Assembly: GCF_019166065.1 (NCBI RefSeq)
Contig: NZ_JAHTBN010000014.1
Coordinates: 1-64,000, forward strand
Source of the DNA: Candidimonas humi
GTDB taxonomy: Bacteria > Pseudomonadota > Gammaproteobacteria > Burkholderiales > Burkholderiaceae_B
Length of the DNA: 64,000 nt
Reading direction: 5' to 3'
This document shows, piece by piece, positions 37,944-47,353 of this stretch. The notes under the pieces are model-generated. The model was not told where the DNA came from. It saw only the letters and a list, made by a program, of their open reading frames with translations, and did no database searches. Numbering within the stretch: the first letter of the stretch is position 1; every line of letters begins with the position of its first letter. Made by a program: the position numbers and the translations under genes.

Positions 37944-39310
37944 AAGCGGCGGTCGTGGGCGCCGGCTGGGCAGGCCTGGCGGCCGCCCTGCGGCTGCGCG
38001 ACCTGGGCTGGGAAACCACGGTATTCGAGGCGGGCCGCACGCCCGGCGGCCGCGCCCGCAGCGTCGATTCGGCCGAACTGGGCATGCGCATCGACAATGG
38101 CCAGCACATCCTGTTGGGCGCCTATACAGAAACCCTGGCGCTGATGCGCGGGCTGGGCATAGATCCCGAACAACGTTTGCAGCGGCTCGGGCTGGGGCTG
38201 CGCTCGGCCGACGGCCGCTATCGCCTGCAGGCATGGCCATGGCTGCCGCGCCCCCTGCACCTGCTGGCCGGCATCGCCGCCGCCCGCGGCCTGGGCTGGC
38301 CGGACAGGCTGGCACTGGCCGGGCTGATGCGGCGCCTGCGGCGCCGGCAGTGGCGCACTCCGCCGGAAGCCACCGTCGAACAATGGCTGCAGGCCGAAGC
38401 CCAGCCCGGGCGGCTGGTGCGCCTGTTCTGGAGGCCGCTGTGCCTGGCCGCGCTGAACACCGCCCCGTCGCAGGCCTGCGCCCAGTTGCTGGCCCATGTG
38501 CTGCGCGACAGCCTGGGCGGCCCCAAGTCCGCCTCGGACCTGCTGCTGCCGCGCACCGGCCTGTCGGAGCTGTGGCCGGCGGATGCGGCCGCCCTGCTGG
38601 ACATGCGCTATGGCCATGCCGTGCGCCGCCTGGCATACCTGCCCACCCATGTCGAGATCGACGGCATGGCCTTCGATGCCGCGATACTCGCGGTCAATGC
38701 CCCGGTGGCGCAGCGGCTGCTGCGGCAATGCCCGGCGGACGCCGCCGGCCCGGCATTCCTCGACAGGCTCGACGCGCTCGACTACCGCCCGATCGCCACC
38801 CTGACGCTGCGGCTGGCCAAGCCCTGGCGCCTGCCCTGGCCCATGCTGATGCTGGAGGACGACCCGGCCCGCGGCTGGCATGGCCAATGGCTGTTCGAAC
38901 AACTCCCGGACCGCCCGGCGATCGCGGCTGGCCCAGGCCCGGCGGATAAGCCGGCTTGTCCGGAGGCCCCGCCCGCTGTCACCGTCGTGGTCAGCGACGC
39001 TCGCGCCGCGGCCCGGCTAAGCCGCAGCGACCTGAGCGCCGGCATCCTGGAACAGTTGCGCGCGCAGGCCGCCGCCCTGCCCCCCATGCCCGAGATCGTC
39101 GCCGGCGAATTGCTGGTGGACAAGCGCGCCACCTTCGCCGCCGTGCCGGGACTGGCACGCCCAGGCAACGCCACGCCCTGGCCGCGCGTCTGGGTGGCGG
39201 GGGACTGGACCGATACCGGCTACCCCGCGGTGCTGGAAGGTGCGGTGCGCAGCGGCCGGAGTGCCGCCACGGCAGCCGCCGCGTGGACAAGCGCGCGCGG
39301 AACGGGGTAG
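37940..39310 (+). CDS. hpnE: Hydroxysqualene dehydroxylase HpnE
   Basis: A 456-aa FAD-dependent amine-oxidase-like protein that reduces hydroxysqualene to squalene. N-terminal dinucleotide fold AAVVGAGWAGLAAALRLRDLG and the C-terminal FAD segment RVWVAGDWTDTGYPAVLEGAVRSG are complete. Start ATG at 37940 overlaps the hpnD stop by 4 nt. With hpnC and hpnD it completes squalene synthesis from farnesyl diphosphate. No squalene-hopene cyclase gene is in the window. Confidence 0.93.
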   Translation: MKAAVVGAGWAGLAAALRLRDLGWETTVFEAGRTPGGRARSVDSAELGMRIDNGQHILLGAYTETLALMRGLGIDPEQRLQRLGLGLRSADGRYRLQAWPWLPRPLHLLAGIAAARGLGWPDRLALAGLMRRLRRRQWRTPPEATVEQWLQAEAQPGRLVRLFWRPLCLAALNTAPSQACAQLLAHVLRDSLGGPKSASDLLLPRTGLSELWPADAAALLDMRYGHAVRRLAYLPTHVEIDGMAFDAAILAVNAPVAQRLLRQCPADAAGPAFLDRLDALDYRPIATLTLRLAKPWRLPWPMLMLEDDPARGWHGQWLFEQLPDRPAIAAGPGPADKPACPEAPPAVTVVVSDARAAARLSRSDLSAGILEQLRAQAAALPPMPEIVAGELLVDKRATFAAVPGLARPGNATPWPRVWVAGDWTDTGYPAVLEGAVRSGRSAATAAAAWTSARGTG

Positions 39311-39359
39311 GATGAGCCGGGGCCACCGGAACCGCAATCACCAGGGCCAGCCACAAGTA

Positions 39360-39463
39360 ATTCCATTTCTAAATCAATCGTGAACGCGAAAGCGAAGCGC
39401 AGACAGTACATCTAGTACGGCAAGCGAAGCTGCCAAAGTGCACGGTTGATTTAGAAATGGAAT
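39360..39463. repeat. Intergenic inverted-repeat element with central palindrome
   Basis: Arms 39360-39382 and 39441-39463 (23 nt each, starting ATTCCATTTCTAAATCAATC) are complementary with one mismatch. The exact centre of the 104-bp element carries GTAC-ATCTA-GTAC (39406-39418), flanked by GCGAAGCGCAGAC and GGCAAGCGAAGC. It ends 20 bp before the acyl-CoA synthetase start, so its transcript leader could fold into a long hairpin. MITE-like by architecture, with no coding capacity. Confidence 0.75.
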
Positions 39464-39482
39464 AAAACCAGGAAGAGACACC

Positions 39483-41123
39483 ATGGGCAATATCTACGAA
39501 CAAGACCTGGACAAGACGGCCGCCAACTACGCGGTGCTTACTCCCCTCACTTTCATCGAACGCGCCGCCGCCGTCTATCCCGAGCGCACCGCCGTCGTCC
39601 ATGGCGCGCTGCGCCGCAACTGGAAACAGACCTACGAACGCGCGCGCCGCCTGGCCAGCGCCCTGCTTGCGCGCGGCATTGCCAAGGGCGACACGGTGGC
39701 TGCCATGCTGCCCAACATCCCCGAAATGGTCGAGGCGCATTTCGGCGTGCCCATGAGCGGCGCGGTGCTCAATACCCTGAACACCCGGCTGGACCCCGAC
39801 ACCATCGCCTTCATGCTCAATCACGGCCAGGCCAAGGCGCTGCTGGTGGACCGCGAATTCAGCGGGCTCGTCGCCACGGCGCTGCGCAAGGTCGACCACC
39901 CCGTGCTGGTGATCGACGTCGACGACCCCGAATACACCGGCGATGGAGGACGCATCGGCGAGCTCGACTACGAGACCCTGCTCGCCGGCGGCGACCCGCA
40001 GTACGCCTGGCAGCCGCCTGCGGACGAATGGGATGCCATCTGCCTGAACTACACCTCGGGCACCACCGGCAATCCCAAGGGGGTGGTCTACCACCACCGC
40101 GGCGCCTACACCAACGCCATCAGCAACATACTCGAATGGGACATGCCCAAGCACGCCGTCTATTTGTGGACGCTGCCCATGTTCCACTGCAACGGCTGGT
40201 GCTTTCCCTGGACGGTGGCGGCGCGCGCCGGCGTCAACGTCTGCCTGCGCAAGGTCGATCCCCAGGCCATCTTCGACCTGATCCGCAGCGCCGGGGTCAC
40301 CCACTACTGCGGCGCACCCATCATACACACCCTGCTGGTCAACGCGCCCGAGGCCATGAAGCGCGGCATCACGCACAAGGTCCACGCCATGGTGGCGGGC
40401 GCCGCGCCGCCGGCAGCCATGATCGAGGGCATGGAGCAACTGGGCTTCGAACTCACGCACGTCTACGGCCTGACCGAAGTCTACGGCCCGGCCTCGGTAT
40501 GCGCGCAGCATGAAGAGTGGGCGGCGCTGGACGTAGGCGAGCGCGCCCGCCTCAATGCGCGCCAGGGCGTGCGCTATCACCTGCAGGACGCCATCGCGGT
40601 GCTCGACCCTGAAACCATGCAGCCCGTGCCGGCCGACGGCGAGGCCATGGGCGAGATCATGTTCCGCGGCAACATCACCATGAAGGGCTACCTGAAGAAT
40701 CCCGAGGCCACGCGCGAGGCCTTCCGCGGCGGCTGGTTCCACACCGGCGACCTAGCGGTGATGTATCCCGACGGCTACGTCAAGATCAAGGACCGCAGCA
40801 AAGACATCATCATCTCGGGGGGCGAGAACATCTCCAGCATCGAGCTCGAGGACGTCCTGTACCGCCATCCCGCGGTGCTCGCCGCGGCAGTGGTGGCCCG
40901 GCCCGATCCGAAATGGGGCGAGACGCCCTGCGCCTTCGTCGAGCTGAAGGCAGGCGCCGCGGCCACCGCGCAGGAACTCGAAGCCCATTGCCGCAAGCAC
41001 TTGAGCGGCTTCAAAGTGCCGCGCCAGTTCGTCTTCGGCGAATTGCCCAAGACCTCCACCGGCAAGATCCAGAAGTTCGAGCTGCGCAAGCGCGCGGCGT
41101 CCACGGCGGCGATCGACGTTTAG
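39483..41123 (+). CDS. Acyl-CoA synthetase (AMP-forming, fatty-acid type)
   Basis: A 546-aa ANL-superfamily enzyme activating a carboxylic acid to acyl-AMP and then acyl-CoA. The AMP-binding P-loop is YTSGTTGNPKGVVYHHRG; the adenylation motif is YGLTEVYGP; the hinge/C-domain shows GWFHTGDLAVMYPDGYVKIKDRSKDIIISGGENISS and the catalytic lysine in TSTGKIQK. By eye it matches the medium-chain or methylthiopropionyl-type group (AlkK/DmdB-like). Ribosome site AGGAAG lies before the ATG, between the inverted-repeat element and the gene. Confidence 0.92.
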   Translation: MGNIYEQDLDKTAANYAVLTPLTFIERAAAVYPERTAVVHGALRRNWKQTYERARRLASALLARGIAKGDTVAAMLPNIPEMVEAHFGVPMSGAVLNTLNTRLDPDTIAFMLNHGQAKALLVDREFSGLVATALRKVDHPVLVIDVDDPEYTGDGGRIGELDYETLLAGGDPQYAWQPPADEWDAICLNYTSGTTGNPKGVVYHHRGAYTNAISNILEWDMPKHAVYLWTLPMFHCNGWCFPWTVAARAGVNVCLRKVDPQAIFDLIRSAGVTHYCGAPIIHTLLVNAPEAMKRGITHKVHAMVAGAAPPAAMIEGMEQLGFELTHVYGLTEVYGPASVCAQHEEWAALDVGERARLNARQGVRYHLQDAIAVLDPETMQPVPADGEAMGEIMFRGNITMKGYLKNPEATREAFRGGWFHTGDLAVMYPDGYVKIKDRSKDIIISGGENISSIELEDVLYRHPAVLAAAVVARPDPKWGETPCAFVELKAGAAATAQELEAHCRKHLSGFKVPRQFVFGELPKTSTGKIQKFELRKRAASTAAIDV

Positions 41124-41272
41124 GGTGGCTCCGAAAGAATGGCATGGCACCGGCCAGCCATGCCCGGCCCGGCCTCGTGCGTACGAGCCGCTGTCCGCAT
41201 CCGCCGGCGGCCTGGACGCCCCGCCGCTTTTATAATGTGGGCCCCAGCAGTGCGCAAGGACGCGAGGCCCGC

Positions 41273-41755
41273 ATGCACGAGTACACCGCCGAACTGATCT
41301 GGACGCGCGACGGCCAGGATTTCCTCGACAAGCGCTACAAGCGCCGCCACCTGCTGCGCTTCGACGGCGGCGCCGAAGTCCAGGCTTCGTCTTCGCCGCT
41401 GTCGGTGCCGCTGCCCTATTCCGACGCGGCCGCCGTCGATCCCGAAGAAATGCTGGTCGCCTCGCTTGCAAGCTGCCACATGCTGTGGTTCCTGGGCATC
41501 GCGGCGCAGCGCGGCTTCCGCGTCGACCGTTACGTCGATCATCCCGCGGCCGTCATGGAAAAGAACGAGCGCGGCAAACTGTACCTGTCGCGCGCCACTC
41601 TCCGGCCCGAGGTCATGTTCTCGGGGCCGCGCCTGCCGCGGCGCGAGGAAATCGACGCCATGCACCATCTTGCCCACGAAGAATGCTTCATCGCCAATTC
41701 CGTCAGGACGGAGGTGGCCTGCGTGCCGGTGCATGGCGACGACATCGCTGCGTAG
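41273..41755 (+). CDS. OsmC-family peroxiredoxin-like protein
   Basis: A 160-aa OsmC/Ohr-fold protein. The conserved segment DPEEMLVASLASCHMLWFLGIAAQRGFRVD holds one active-site cysteine; the second OsmC cysteine region is EECFIANSV. This arrangement suits thiol-dependent reduction of organic hydroperoxides in the cytoplasm. Start ATG at 41273. Its end overlaps the start of the DMT permease by 23 nt. Confidence 0.9.
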   Translation: MHEYTAELIWTRDGQDFLDKRYKRRHLLRFDGGAEVQASSSPLSVPLPYSDAAAVDPEEMLVASLASCHMLWFLGIAAQRGFRVDRYVDHPAAVMEKNERGKLYLSRATLRPEVMFSGPRLPRREEIDAMHHLAHEECFIANSVRTEVACVPVHGDDIAA

Positions 41756-42665
41756 CCGCGCGGCGGCCTATGGCTGCCTGGCGCTGAGCATGTCCCTGGT
41801 GGGCAGCTATGTGGCGCTGTCGCGCCCGCTGGCCGCCGCCATGCCCGTGTTCCTGCTGGCCTGGCTGCGCTTCGGCATAGGCGCGGTCGCCATGCTGCGC
41901 TGGCTGCGCAAGCCGGCCACCGAGGCGCCGCTGTCGACGCACACCCGCACGCTCATATTCCTCGAATCGTTCCTGGGCAACTTCCTGTTCACGCTCTGCA
42001 TGGTGTACGGGGTAAGCCTGAGCTCGGCGGTGTCGGCCGGCGTCATCATGTCGGCGATCCCGGCCACGGTGGCGCTGATGAGCTGGCTGTTCCTGAAGGA
42101 ACGCATAAGCCCGCGCACCCGGGCAGCCGTGGCCTGCGGCGTGCTGGGCATAGGCCTGTTGGCGCTGACCCGCGGCGGCGCCGACGGCACGGCCGCGGCG
42201 GCGGGCGCGACGACCGGCAATGTCCTGCTGGGCGATCTGCTGCTCTTCGGCGCCGTGCTGTGCGAGGCCTCTTATGCGGTGATCGGCAAGCGGCTGACGG
42301 CAGTACTCGGGCCCAAGCGCATCAGCGCGGTCATCAATCTGTGGGGCTTCACCCTGATGACGCCCTTCGGACTGTATAGTGCCAGCCGTTTCGACTTCCT
42401 GGCCGTCACCCCGGGCATCTGGCTGCTGCTCTTGTTCTATGGCCTGGCCGCCAGCGTCTGGACGGTATGGCTGTGGATGACCGGCCTGAAATCCGTGCCC
42501 GCCTCACAGGCCGGCGTATTCACCGTAATGCTGCCCATCAGCGCCGCCCTGGTCGGCATCCTGGTGCTGGGCGAGCCCCTGTCGGCCACGCAACTGCTGG
42601 CCTTCGCCATCGCGCTGGCCGGCCTGCTGCTGACCACCCTGCCGGGGCGCGGCAAGGCGGCCTGA
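41733..42665 (+). CDS. EamA/DMT-family transporter
   Basis: A 310-aa membrane protein with ten predicted hydrophobic segments and two EamA repeats; each ends with the family pattern (SAIPATVALMSWLFLKERISPRT and VMLPISAALVGILVLGEPLSATQ). These permeases export amino acids or other metabolites. The ATG at 41733 overlaps the OsmC gene, supporting coupled expression; a later ATG (MSLVGSY) is possible. Substrate unknown. Confidence 0.88.
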   Translation: MATTSLRSRAAAYGCLALSMSLVGSYVALSRPLAAAMPVFLLAWLRFGIGAVAMLRWLRKPATEAPLSTHTRTLIFLESFLGNFLFTLCMVYGVSLSSAVSAGVIMSAIPATVALMSWLFLKERISPRTRAAVACGVLGIGLLALTRGGADGTAAAAGATTGNVLLGDLLLFGAVLCEASYAVIGKRLTAVLGPKRISAVINLWGFTLMTPFGLYSASRFDFLAVTPGIWLLLLFYGLAASVWTVWLWMTGLKSVPASQAGVFTVMLPISAALVGILVLGEPLSATQLLAFAIALAGLLLTTLPGRGKAA

Positions 42666-42777
42666 GACGCCCGGTGTTTTGATTCACGGATTTGAGCGGC
42701 CGAGGCCGGCACGTCGCGGCCGACATGCGGCGGCGGCCGGATGCGAACACTGCGCGGACACACCGCAGCGCGGCGGC

Positions 42778-42793
42778 TGTGCCATATGGCACA
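42778..42793. promoter_or_regulatory. Perfect 16-bp palindrome upstream of the PcaC-PcaD fusion
   Basis: TGTGCCATATGGCACA is fully self-complementary and lies about 94 bp before the fusion gene start. Length and position fit a dimeric repressor or activator site. I cannot assign the regulator. Confidence 0.6.
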
Positions 42794-42886
42794 ATCGACC
42801 TCATTTCCCTTTTTCCATTTGCGGCCGGCTCACGCCCAGCCATGCGTGCTCGCCGCAAGCCGATCCTGCATCCGACGAGCACCGAC

Positions 42887-44152
42887 ATGAGCCACGACCC
42901 TATCGATCACGACCTCGAGCGCGGCCTGCGCAACCGCCGCGAAATCCTGGGCGAGGCCTGGGTCGAACGGTCGATCTCCAATGCCACCGACTTCAACGCC
43001 GAATTCCAGAATCTCATCACGCGCTTTGCCTGGCACGAGATCTGGAGCCGGCCCGGGCTGCCGGCCCAGACGCGGCGCTGCATCGTGCTGGCCATCACCG
43101 CGTCCATGGGCCGCTGGGAAGAATTCGAACTGCACGTGCGCGCCGGCCTGCAAAGCGGCGAGACCGGCCTCACGCCCGACGAGCTGAAAGAAGTGCTGAT
43201 GCAGATCGGCGTCTATGCCGGCGTGCCGGCGGCCAACACGGCCTTCGCCCTGGCGCAGAAGATCCTGCGCGAACTCGGCCCGGCGCTGGGCTACGAGCTC
43301 GCGCCCGCATCCCCGCTGCAAGTCGACCACCCCGGGGTCGGCCGCATCGGCGCGACCCGTGCCCGGCCGTCATTGCACTACAGCCTGCGCGCGCCGCGCC
43401 GCGCCGACTCGCGGGGCGTGGTCGTGCTCAGCCATGCGCTGGGCTGCGACCTGGACATGTGGGATTTCCTCGCCAACCGGCTCTCGGCCGACTACACCGT
43501 GCTGAGCTACGACCACCGCGGCCACGGCGGCTCGGACGCGCCCGAAGGCCTGTACACCATGGCCGAGCTGGCCGAGGACGCCGCAGGGATGCTGCGCGAG
43601 CTGCAGACCGGGCCGGTGACCTGGATCGGGCTGTCCATGGGCGGCATGGTCGGCCAGGAACTTGCGCTGCGCCATCCCGACCTGGTGTCGGCACTGGTGA
43701 TCGCTAACTCCACCTCGGGCTATCCCGAGGCGGCGCGCGCCGCCTGGCGCGAACGCATCGAAACCGTGCGCGCCCACGGCATAGAAGCCATCGCCGACGC
43801 CGTGATGGAACGCTACTTCCATGCGGGCTTCCGCCAATCGCATGCGGGCACGGTGGCGGCTTTCCGCCGCCGCCTGGTGAGCACGGACCGCACGGGCTAC
43901 CTGGGCTGCTGCCATGCCGTGGGCACGGTGGACACTACCTCGCGCCTGCCGGGCATCCATGCCCCGACCCTGGTGATCGCCGGGGAACTGGACCAGGGCG
44001 CACCGGTGGCCATGTCCGAAACCATGGCGCAAGCCATACCCAATGCACGGCTGGCCGTCATAGCCGAGGCCTCGCACCTGGCCGTGGCCGAGCAGCCCGA
44101 GGCCTTCGCGGCCGAGGTCGAGGAATTCCTGGCCGGCTTGCGCCGCGAGTGA
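42887..44152 (+). CDS. 4-carboxymuconolactone decarboxylase / 3-oxoadipate enol-lactonase fusion (PcaC-PcaD order)
   Basis: A 421-aa fusion. Residues 1-130 are a carboxymuconolactone decarboxylase domain (GLRNRREILGEAWVERS, ASMGRWEEFELHVRAGL, DELKEVLMQIGVYAGVPAA). Residues about 150-421 are an alpha/beta hydrolase of the enol-lactonase type, with nucleophile Ser250 in IGLSMGGMVGQ, an acid in GELDQGAP and histidine in EASHLAV. Together they would take gamma-carboxymuconolactone to beta-ketoadipate in protocatechuate breakdown. The published PcaL fusion of actinobacteria has the reverse order (PcaD first). Start ATG at 42887 is the family start. No other pca genes are next to it. Confidence 0.9.
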   Translation: MSHDPIDHDLERGLRNRREILGEAWVERSISNATDFNAEFQNLITRFAWHEIWSRPGLPAQTRRCIVLAITASMGRWEEFELHVRAGLQSGETGLTPDELKEVLMQIGVYAGVPAANTAFALAQKILRELGPALGYELAPASPLQVDHPGVGRIGATRARPSLHYSLRAPRRADSRGVVVLSHALGCDLDMWDFLANRLSADYTVLSYDHRGHGGSDAPEGLYTMAELAEDAAGMLRELQTGPVTWIGLSMGGMVGQELALRHPDLVSALVIANSTSGYPEAARAAWRERIETVRAHGIEAIADAVMERYFHAGFRQSHAGTVAAFRRRLVSTDRTGYLGCCHAVGTVDTTSRLPGIHAPTLVIAGELDQGAPVAMSETMAQAIPNARLAVIAEASHLAVAEQPEAFAAEVEEFLAGLRRE

Positions 44153-44262
44153 CGCACGCCGCTGCCGCCTGGCCCGGGCCGGCCGGCAGCGCGGACGCGG
44201 CCCTTTCGAGGTCCAGCCGCAACATAGATCAGAGAGCCGCCCAAGCAGGCGGCGATCGGGCC

Positions 44263-46383
44263 TCAGCCGCGCGCGGCCTGCGGGCTGCGCGAGCGGATCA
44301 CCGCCTCGGCCACCGCAGCAGGCGCCTCGGAATAATGGCGGAACTCCATGGTGTAGGTCGCGCGCCCCTGGGTCAGCGAGCGCAGCGCCGTGGAATAGCC
44401 GAACATCTCGGCCAGCGGCACCTCGGCGTGCACCGCCTTGCCGGCGCCGCCCGGGATGTCTTCCATGCCCTGGATCATGCCGCGGCGCGACGACAGGTCG
44501 CCGATGACGTCGCCCATTTTTTCCTCGGGCGTCTCGACTTCCACCGCCATCATGGGCTCGAGCAGCACCGGGCTGGCCTTGCGGCAGCCGTCGCGAAACG
44601 CCATGGCCGCGGCGATGCGGTAGGCGTTCTCGTTGGAATCGACATCGTGGTAAGAGCCGAAGATCAGCGTCGCCTTGACGTCGACTACCGGGTAACCTGC
44701 AATGATGCCGGTGTTCAGCGCCTCGACCACGCCCTTTTCCACCGCCGGAATGAATTCGCGCGGCACCACGCCGCCCTTGATGGCATCGACGAACTCGAAG
44801 CCCTTGCCCGCCGGCTGCGGCTCGATCTTCAGCACCACGTGGCCGTATTGGCCACGCCCGCCCGACTGCTTGATGAACTTGCCTTCGCTGGATTCGCAAA
44901 CCTTGCGCACGGTCTCGCGGTAAGCGACCTGCGGCTTGCCCACAGTGGCCTCGACGCCGAACTCGCGCCGCATGCGCTCGACCAGCACCTCGAGGTGCAG
45001 CTCGCCCATGCCGGAAATAATGGTCTGGCCGGATTCCTCGTCGGTGTGCACGCGGAAGGACGGATCCTCCTCGGCCAGGCGCGACAGGGCGATGGACATT
45101 TTTTCCTGGTCGGCCTTGGTGCGCGGCTCTACCGCCTGCGAAATCACCGGTTCGGGGAACACCATGCGTTCCAGGGTAATGACATGCAGCGGATCGCATA
45201 GCGTCTCGCCGGTAGTGACGTCTTTCAGGCCCACCGCCGCGGCAATGTCGCCCGCGTAGACCTCGGTGATTTCGTTGCGATGGTTGGCATGCATCTGCAG
45301 CAGCCGCCCCACGCGCTCTTTCTTGTCCTCGACCGGGTTGTAGACCGAGTCGCCCGAGCGCATGACGCCCGAATACACACGGAAGAAGGTCAAGTGGCCC
45401 ACGAAAGGGTCGCTCATGATCTTGAAGGCCAGCCCGGAAAAATACTCGTCGTCGCTGGCGCGGCGCTCGACCGGATTGTCGTGCGCATCATGGCCCTGCA
45501 CCGGCGGGATGTCGGTGGGCGCGGGCAAGTAATCGATGACCGCATCCAGCAGCGCCTGCACGCCACGGTTCTTGAAAGCACTGCCGCACAGCATGGGCAC
45601 GATCTCGCCGGCTATGGTGCGGCGGCGCAAGGCGCTGCGGATCTCGTCTTCGCTCAGCTCGATGCCGTCCAGGTATTGCTGCAAGTAGGATTCGTCGGCC
45701 TCGGCGGCCGCCTCGAGCATTGCCGCGCGGTGCTGCTGCGCCGATTCGCGCAGCGATTCCGGAATCTCGATGTAATCGAACTTGACGCCCTGCGTGGCGT
45801 CGTCCCAGACGATGGCCTTCATGCGGACCAGGTCGACCACGCCGTGGAAATTGTCCTCGGCGCCCAGCGGGATCTGCACCAGCACCGGATTGCCCTTGAG
45901 GCGCTCGCGGATCTGGCGCTGCACCCGGAAGAAATCGGCGCCGACGCGGTCCATCTTGTTGACGAAGGCCAGGCGCGGCACATTGTATTTATTGGCCTGG
46001 CGCCAGACGGTCTCGGATTGCGGCTGCACGCCGCCGACCGCGTCGTACACCATGCAGGCGCCGTCCAGCACGCGCATGGAACGTTCGACTTCTATGGTGA
46101 AGTCCACGTGCCCCGGTGTATCTATAATGTTGATACGGTGTTCGGGATAATTGCCGGCCATGCCCTTCCAGAAGCAAGTGGTGGCCGCCGAGGTGATGGT
46201 GATGCCGCGTTCCTGCTCTTGCTCCATCCAGTCCATGGTGGCCATGCCCTCGTGGACTTCTCCCATCTTGTGGCTGACCCCCGAATAAAAAAGAATGCGC
46301 TCGGTGGTCGTGGTCTTGCCCGCGTCGATATGGGCGCTGATACCGATATTGCGATAGCGTTCTATAGGGGTCTTGCGGCTCAC
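44263..46383 (-). CDS. fusA: Elongation factor G (copy outside the str operon)
   Basis: A 706-aa translocation GTPase. G1 [14 protein letters not shown]2 [15 protein letters not shown]3 DTPGHVDFT and G4 NKMDRVGAD are all intact, followed by domains II-V of normal length, so it looks catalytically complete. It is not flanked by rpsL, rpsG or tuf, so it is probably a second EF-G in this genome (many Burkholderiales carry two). Specialisation in translocation versus recycling cannot be told. Confidence 0.93.
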   Translation of the reverse strand: MSRKTPIERYRNIGISAHIDAGKTTTTERILFYSGVSHKMGEVHEGMATMDWMEQEQERGITITSAATTCFWKGMAGNYPEHRINIIDTPGHVDFTIEVERSMRVLDGACMVYDAVGGVQPQSETVWRQANKYNVPRLAFVNKMDRVGADFFRVQRQIRERLKGNPVLVQIPLGAEDNFHGVVDLVRMKAIVWDDATQGVKFDYIEIPESLRESAQQHRAAMLEAAAEADESYLQQYLDGIELSEDEIRSALRRRTIAGEIVPMLCGSAFKNRGVQALLDAVIDYLPAPTDIPPVQGHDAHDNPVERRASDDEYFSGLAFKIMSDPFVGHLTFFRVYSGVMRSGDSVYNPVEDKKERVGRLLQMHANHRNEITEVYAGDIAAAVGLKDVTTGETLCDPLHVITLERMVFPEPVISQAVEPRTKADQEKMSIALSRLAEEDPSFRVHTDEESGQTIISGMGELHLEVLVERMRREFGVEATVGKPQVAYRETVRKVCESSEGKFIKQSGGRGQYGHVVLKIEPQPAGKGFEFVDAIKGGVVPREFIPAVEKGVVEALNTGIIAGYPVVDVKATLIFGSYHDVDSNENAYRIAAAMAFRDGCRKASPVLLEPMMAVEVETPEEKMGDVIGDLSSRRGMIQGMEDIPGGAGKAVHAEVPLAEMFGYSTALRSLTQGRATYTMEFRHYSEAPAAVAEAVIRSRSPQAARG

Positions 46384-46417
46384 GATATTTTCCTTGTGAG
46401 ATGAGATAGGAACGGGT

Positions 46418-47353
46418 TCACCGTTCCGAGGACTTGCGCATCAGGGTGGTCTTGCCGAACAGGCTTTCCAGCAGGCTGACGGCCAGGCGCGCGGTTTCGT
46501 TGCGCACGTCCAGGGCCGGGTTCAGTTCCACCACGTCGAGCGAGCCGAGCCGGCCGGAATCGAACAGCATTTCCATGCACAACTGCGCCTCGCGATAGCT
46601 GGGGCCGCCACGCACCGGCGTGCCCACGCCCGGCGCGATGTCCGGGTCGAGAAAATCCACATCGAAACTGACGTGCAGATGCGTGTCCGGATTCAGGCCG
46701 CCCAGGGCCAGTTCCATGACTTGGCGCATGCCGACTTCGTCTATGGTGCGCATGTCGAAGACTTCGATGCCCACGTCGTGCACGAAGCGCTTCTCGCCTT
46801 CGTCGACGCTGCGTATGCCGATCTGTCGGACCTGCGAAGGTTCGAGCACCGGCGCCGCCGTGCCCAGCTCGGTGAGTTCGGCCGGGCCGTAGCCGCACAG
46901 GCAGGCCACCGGCATGCCGTGGATATTGCCGCTGGGCGTGAGCTGCGCGGTGTTGAAGTCGGCATGGGCATCGAGCCACAGCACCCTGAGCGGCCGGCCA
47001 TTTGCGCGGCAGTGGCGCGCCACGGCGCTGATGGAGCCTATGCTCATGCTGTGGTCGCCGCCCAGCAGCAGCGGCAGCCTGCCGGCCGCCAGTTGTTCAT
47101 AAGTGGCGGCGTGCACCAGCCTGGCCCACTGCGCGACCTCGGCCAAGTGGCGGAACCCGCGCACGGGCGGCAGGCACGGATTGGCCGGCCCGCCCACATT
47201 GCCGCAATCGACGACCTCCGCCCCCAGGCGTTGCAAGGCCTGCGCCAGCCCGGCCACGCGCAGCGCCTCGGGGCCCATGCTGGCTCCGCGGCAACTGGCG
47301 CCCACGTCGGTAGGCGCGCCGATCAGGCTGATCCGGGGCGGGTCGCTGCTCAT
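46418..47353 (-). CDS. rocF: Arginase
   Basis: A 311-aa Mn-dependent ureohydrolase splitting arginine to ornithine and urea. Manganese ligands are visible in [23 protein letters not shown] and [16 protein letters not shown]. The opening [26 protein letters not shown] is characteristic of arginases rather than agmatinases. Start ATG at 47353 overlaps the ornithine cyclodeaminase stop (ATGA), forming a two-gene arginine to proline pathway. Confidence 0.94.
   Translation of the reverse strand: MSSDPPRISLIGAPTDVGASCRGASMGPEALRVAGLAQALQRLGAEVVDCGNVGGPANPCLPPVRGFRHLAEVAQWARLVHAATYEQLAAGRLPLLLGGDHSMSIGSISAVARHCRANGRPLRVLWLDAHADFNTAQLTPSGNIHGMPVACLCGYGPAELTELGTAAPVLEPSQVRQIGIRSVDEGEKRFVHDVGIEVFDMRTIDEVGMRQVMELALGGLNPDTHLHVSFDVDFLDPDIAPGVGTPVRGGPSYREAQLCMEMLFDSGRLGSLDVVELNPALDVRNETARLAVSLLESLFGKTTLMRKSSER

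Noticed and set aside
42778-42830. Sigma-54 promoter suggested by TGGCAC in the palindrome
   Set aside because: No TTGCA-like element at the required distance on either strand.
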